From: an uncultured Clostridia bacterium
Lineage (GTDB): Bacteria > Bacillota > Clostridia > Christensenellales > Borkfalkiaceae
NCBI GenBank assembly: GCA_947628505.1
Contig: CANRAD010000010.1
Span: 1 to 64,000, forward strand
Direction of reading: 5' to 3'
DNA length: 64,000 bases
In this document: positions 60,651 to 64,000 of the stretch, piece after piece
Position numbering within the stretch: position 1 is the first letter of the stretch
Layout: each line of letters starts with the position of its first letter
The notes under the pieces: model-generated
Told to the model about the DNA's origin: nothing
What the model saw: only the letters and a program-made list of their open reading frames with translations
Databases searched by the model: none
Program-made: the position numbers and the translations under genes

Positions 60651-62000
60651 TTATTTTTTGAGAATTATATTTTTTATGTCGTCGACGTCTTTTGCTATCT
60701 TGTCGTTGACGTGGCACATTTCGTCTATTTTGTCGCGCGAGTAGAGAATTGTGGTATGGTCTCTGCCGCCGAGCTCCTTGCCTATGGCTATGAGCGGAAG
60801 GGAGAGTAATTCGCACATAAGATAACAGCATATCTGTCTCGGCGTTACGATTTCCTTTTTCTTGCTCTTTCCCACAAGGTCGGCTTTTGAAATGCGGTAG
60901 TAGGAGGTAACCGCCGAAATGACGCTCTGCGGCGTGATTTCTTCTTTGCCCTCGGAAACGGCTTCGTTAAGAGCGCTCATTGCGAGTTCAACGGTTATCG
61001 GTTCTTCGTGAAGCCTCGAAGCGAATATGACTTTCGTAAGTCTGCCTTCGAGGGTTCTCACGTCGTCGCCGGAGCCTTGCGCAAGGAATTCCAGAACGTC
61101 GTCGGGCACAATACACTTCTTTTCGAACGCCTTTCTCTTCAAAATGGCTATTTTCGTTTCGAAGTTGGGCGGGAGTATGTCGAACAGCAGTCCGCCCGAA
61201 AATCTCGTTCTCAGCCTTTCTTCGAGCGCCGTGAGCTCTTTGGGCGGATGGTCGGACGATATGACAATCTGTTTGCCCTTCGAAACCAATTCGTTGAAGG
61301 TATGGAAAAATTCTTCCTGAACGGCCTTTTTGTTTTCGATGAATTGAATATCGTCTATTATGAGCACGTCCGCGCTGCGGTAATACTGTCTGAGCTTGTT
61401 GCCGCGATCTCTCGCGTCGGGGCCGCGGCTCGTGAACATATTGTCGATTATCTCGTTGACGAACTGCTCGCAAGTAACGTAAATAACTTTCAAAGCGGGC
61501 TTTTCGGCGATTATCTTGTTGGCTATGGCCTGTATGAGATGCGTTTTGCCGAGACCGGTTCCGCCGTATATGAAGAGCGGATTATATGTTCCGGCGGGAT
61601 CTTGGGCGACAGAGAGCGCCGCCGCATAGACGAATTCGTTGTTTTTGCCCACGACGAAGCTGTCGAACGTAAATTTTTTGTCGAGGTTCGAAGGCGGAGA
61701 AAAAGCGTCGTCGTCGCTCGGAGCGTTGTAAGAGTATCCTTCGCTTCCGGCAACTCTGAGGCGGAAGTCGTTGACGCCCACGTCGGCTTTGATTATCGCT
61801 TCGCGCATTTTATCGGCAAGCGTGTTGGTTATATGCTGCGCAAGATTCTCCGAAGGCACTTCGAACACGATAAACCGGCCGTCTATTTCAACGGGCTCCA
61901 TCTTTTCGATAAAAGATATGTAGTTGATGTGCGATATGTGTTCGCGCAGTTTTTCCTTTATCGGATTGTAAATCCAATCAAAGTTTCCGTTTTCTGCCAT
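60651..62000 (-). CDS. dnaA: Chromosomal replication initiator protein DnaA
   Basis: AAA+ protein that binds DnaA boxes and opens oriC. Domains: N-terminal helical domain I, a variable linker, then the AAA+ core with Walker A FIYGGTGLGKTHLIQAIAN (about residue 142), Walker B VLIIDDIQFIENK, sensor KQIVISSDHPPKEL, and the C-terminal DNA-binding domain with LGGRDHTTILYSRDKI. The 449-residue length is typical. The gene is divergent from recF across 128 bases. No TTATCCACA-type DnaA boxes were seen there, and dnaN is not adjacent, both unusual for a bacterial origin neighbourhood. Confidence 0.97.
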   Translation of the reverse strand: MAENGNFDWIYNPIKEKLREHISHINYISFIEKMEPVEIDGRFIVFEVPSENLAQHITNTLADKMREAIIKADVGVNDFRLRVAGSEGYSYNAPSDDDAFSPPSNLDKKFTFDSFVVGKNNEFVYAAALSVAQDPAGTYNPLFIYGGTGLGKTHLIQAIANKIIAEKPALKVIYVTCEQFVNEIIDNMFTSRGPDARDRGNKLRQYYRSADVLIIDDIQFIENKKAVQEEFFHTFNELVSKGKQIVISSDHPPKELTALEERLRTRFSGGLLFDILPPNFETKIAILKRKAFEKKCIVPDDVLEFLAQGSGDDVRTLEGRLTKVIFASRLHEEPITVELAMSALNEAVSEGKEEITPQSVISAVTSYYRISKADLVGKSKKKEIVTPRQICCYLMCELLSLPLIAIGKELGGRDHTTILYSRDKIDEMCHVNDKIAKDVDDIKNIILKK

Positions 62001-62128
62001 CGACGGTAAAATATCCTTTGAATTTTTAAAAATTTTTGCTATAATAGGTACGAACTTGTTTTTTCAAAACAGGTTGTAAACAATTATAATACAAAAATCG
62101 ATTAAAATAAAGTGTTTTGACTTAAAAA
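62001..62128. promoter_or_regulatory. AT-rich divergent promoter region between dnaA and recF
   Basis: Contains a plus-strand TATAAT (about 62084-62089) for recF and a minus-strand TATTATAG for dnaA, plus a partial inverted repeat (TTGTTTT/AAAACAG) in between. No 9-base DnaA box matching TTATNCACA was found, so this is not an obvious oriC. Confidence 0.45.
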
Positions 62129-63214
62129 ATGCGCATAAAAAAATTGAATTTGAAAAATTTCAGAAATTATTGCGACGAAAGCATAGATTTTTCCGACGGA
62201 ATGAACGTGCTGTACGGCAGAAACGCGCAGGGGAAAACCAATTGCGCCGAAGCCGTATATTATCTTTGCACGGGCACTTCGCCGCGCAGCAAACGCGAGA
62301 AACAACTGATAAAACACGGCGAGGAATACGCGGAGATATCCGCAATAGCGGAGGGCAGATACGGAAATATCGAGATATATGCCAAAATCTTTGAAAACGG
62401 CAGGGAAATGCGCCTCAACGGAAATAAAATTGCGCGCAACGCCGACGTGCTCGGCAACCTTTTCAGCGTATTTTTTTCGCCGCACGAGTTGCGGTTGATA
62501 CAGGACGGCCCCGACGAGCGCAGAAGATTTCTCAACGTCTCGATATCCCAGCTCTCGCGGCCGTATTACGTAGCGCTCGCCAGATACAACAAAATTCTCG
62601 AACAGCGGAACAACCTTCTGAAAGAAAAAGACCTCGACGCGGTGTATGATTCTCTTCCCGTGTGGGACGAGCAACTTTGCAAATATGCCGCGATTATCGC
62701 CGTCAAGCGGGCGGAATATCTCGACATGCTTTCCCCGCTCGCAAAGAGCGCGCACGCGTTTCTGACGGACGGCGGCGAAGAACTTTCAATTTCTCCGGGC
62801 AGAAAATACCGCGGAAGCGAAGAAGAGATAAGATCCCGCCTATATTCCGAGCTTTCGGAAAATTACGAACGCGATATCCGCCTCGGCTTTACGGGTTCCG
62901 GGCCGCACAGGGACGATATGGACATAGCGATAGACGGCGCCGACGCAAAGACCTTTGCTTCGCAGGGGCAGATGCGCACGGCCGCGCTCGCCGTCAAACT
63001 CGCCGAAGTCGGGATTTTCAAAGAGCTTTCGGGAGAATACCCCGTGCTCGTGCTCGACGACGTCATGAGCGAACTCGATTTGCCCCGCCGCAAAAAACTC
63101 GTCGAGCGCACCGTCGGCTTGCAGACAATTCTTACGTGCACCCACGCCGAGCGCGTTTTGTACGGCAAGGAGACTAATAAGATAAGAATAGAGGGGGGCG
63201 CCGTTAAAAGATGA
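62129..63214 (+). CDS. recF: DNA replication and repair protein RecF
   Basis: SMC-like ATPase of the RecFOR pathway that loads RecA at gaps. The 361-residue protein has Walker A GRNAQGKTNCAEAVYYL (residues 31-47), signature-type SQGQMRTAALAVKLAEV and Walker B YPVLVLDDVMSELD. There is no Shine-Dalgarno sequence before the ATG (upstream is TTGACTTAAAAA), so initiation may be weak or leader-dependent. Its stop overlaps the start of the PHP-domain gene by four bases. Confidence 0.95.
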   Translation: MRIKKLNLKNFRNYCDESIDFSDGMNVLYGRNAQGKTNCAEAVYYLCTGTSPRSKREKQLIKHGEEYAEISAIAEGRYGNIEIYAKIFENGREMRLNGNKIARNADVLGNLFSVFFSPHELRLIQDGPDERRRFLNVSISQLSRPYYVALARYNKILEQRNNLLKEKDLDAVYDSLPVWDEQLCKYAAIIAVKRAEYLDMLSPLAKSAHAFLTDGGEELSISPGRKYRGSEEEIRSRLYSELSENYERDIRLGFTGSGPHRDDMDIAIDGADAKTFASQGQMRTAALAVKLAEVGIFKELSGEYPVLVLDDVMSELDLPRRKKLVERTVGLQTILTCTHAERVLYGKETNKIRIEGGAVKR

Positions 63215-64000
63215 CTGCCGATCTTCACATTCATACTACGGCTTCCGACGGACTTTTTTCTTGTCAGGACGTCATAAAAGAGGCGCTTTCCGCGGGCGTC
63301 GACGTCGTCTCGGTAACCGATCACGACACGGCGTTCAACACCGAGGAGATTGCCCGTCTTTCCGCCCGCGCGGGCATAAAGAGCGTAAACGGCACGGAAA
63401 TTTCCGCATACGAGGGCACGGTCAAGATACATATTCTCGCATACGGCGCGGACATTAAGAACACAGGCTTCGAACTATTCATGAACGAGCTGTATAACGG
63501 CTCCGTAAAGCGCGCTGAACAGATAGTTTTCAAATTGAAACTTTGCGGCTTCAAGCTCTCGCTCGAAGAGGTCGCGGCGGAGCGTTCGTCGCCTTTAACG
63601 CCGATACACGCCATGCACATAGCCCGCGCCGCGGCGAAAAAGAGATACGCGGCCGGCCCTTTCGAGTTTTACAAGGCCTATATGATGCCCGGCCGCCCCG
63701 CGTTTTCGAATGTTTGCCGACCTTCCCCCGAACGCACGGTCGCCGAAATAAAGGCGGCGGGCGGTCTCGCCGTTCTGGCGCATCCGGGCAGAGTGGAGAT
63801 GAATCCGGCCGCCTTGAAAGAACTCATAGAAAGGCTCTCCGCCGTAGGGCTCGGCGGCATAGAAGCCGTTTATTCTACGCATACTGTTAAACAGACGGCA
63901 TACTATAAGGAGCTTGCAGCAGAGCGCGGTCTGCTCGTAACCGGCGGTTCCGACACCCACTGTCGCGGCGGGAGCAGAAAAGTCGGCTCGCCCGTATTCT
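63211..64000 (+). CDS. PHP-domain phosphoesterase (partial, runs off the window)
   Basis: The first 263 residues of a PHP-domain hydrolase. ADLHIHTTASDGLFS, VSVTDHDT, NGTEISAYEG, LAVLAHPGR and GGSDTHCRGG supply the metal ligands in the family order (HxH, H, E, H, D-x-H). It is like YciV/TrpH-type 3',5'-nucleoside bisphosphate or RNA/DNA-oligonucleotide phosphatases. It overlaps recF by four bases (ATGA), suggesting coupling. The 3' end lies beyond 64000. Confidence 0.85.
   Translation, partial: MTADLHIHTTASDGLFSCQDVIKEALSAGVDVVSVTDHDTAFNTEEIARLSARAGIKSVNGTEISAYEGTVKIHILAYGADIKNTGFELFMNELYNGSVKRAEQIVFKLKLCGFKLSLEEVAAERSSPLTPIHAMHIARAAAKKRYAAGPFEFYKAYMMPGRPAFSNVCRPSPERTVAEIKAAGGLAVLAHPGRVEMNPAALKELIERLSAVGLGGIEAVYSTHTVKQTAYYKELAAERGLLVTGGSDTHCRGGSRKVGSPVF

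Noticed and set aside
62001-62128. oriC between dnaA and recF
   Set aside because: The gap is AT-rich and divergent, but I found no DnaA box matching TTATNCACA on either strand, so it is better called a promoter region.

Overview
This window looks like a chromosomal segment of a spore-forming, Gram-positive anaerobe of the Clostridia. The evidence is spoIVA and spoIIE, RNase J, the DapL/DapF lysine branch, type III glutamine synthetase, a split ferredoxin-type glutamate synthase, AGGAGG-type ribosome binding sites and TTGACA/TATAAT promoters. A gut lineage near Christensenellales is a guess from gene content only. No rRNA, tRNA or CRISPR array was seen.

Layout. 1-9.8 kb: end of a secreted-type protein, phosphoglucomutase, an rdgB/phosphodiesterase/membrane-protein operon, trmL, a Na/phosphate symporter, a MATE exporter and an unknown polytopic protein. 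10.4-16.3 kb: a tight six-gene operon with an SGNH hydrolase, a ketopantoate-reductase-like enzyme, three alpha/beta hydrolases and an ATP-grasp ligase. 16.3-31.2 kb: spoIVA, serC-serA, a repeat-containing protein of unknown function, rnj, a tRNA wobble-uridine modification pair (trmR/trhP), aroA, dinB and glnN. 31.3-47.6 kb: nitrogen assimilation (amt, PII, glutamate synthase operon with an embedded purA) plus a ClC transporter. 47.8-50.9 kb: a small membrane protein behind a highly structured leader, then a DpnI-type locus. 51-64 kb: dapF, pyrG, dapL, malQ, spoIIE, mnmG, dnaA, recF and a PHP-domain protein.

Two events stand out. First, an integrative mobilizable element of about 5.95 kb (large serine recombinase, MobV relaxase, oriT-like site, regulator and PAP2 cargo) has inserted into an amt-glnB fusion gene. 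Joining the flanks across the A-rich junction restores one reading frame, and the element ends carry 22-base inverted arms expected of a serine-integrase attP. Second, a dpnC-dpnD pair (DpnI-like nuclease that cuts methylated DNA) lies between a C-terminally truncated DpnM-like adenine methylase and an N-terminally truncated methyltransferase. This reads as a fossil of a methylating system replaced by a methylation-restricting one.

How the genes work together: glnN, amt/PII and the glx operon form the ammonium-to-glutamate route, and the element has probably uncoupled the transporter from its fused PII sensor. serC and serA make serine. dapL and dapF make meso-diaminopimelate for wall and lysine. 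trmR and trhP modify U34 of tRNAs, with mnmG and trmL acting on the wobble position of other tRNAs.
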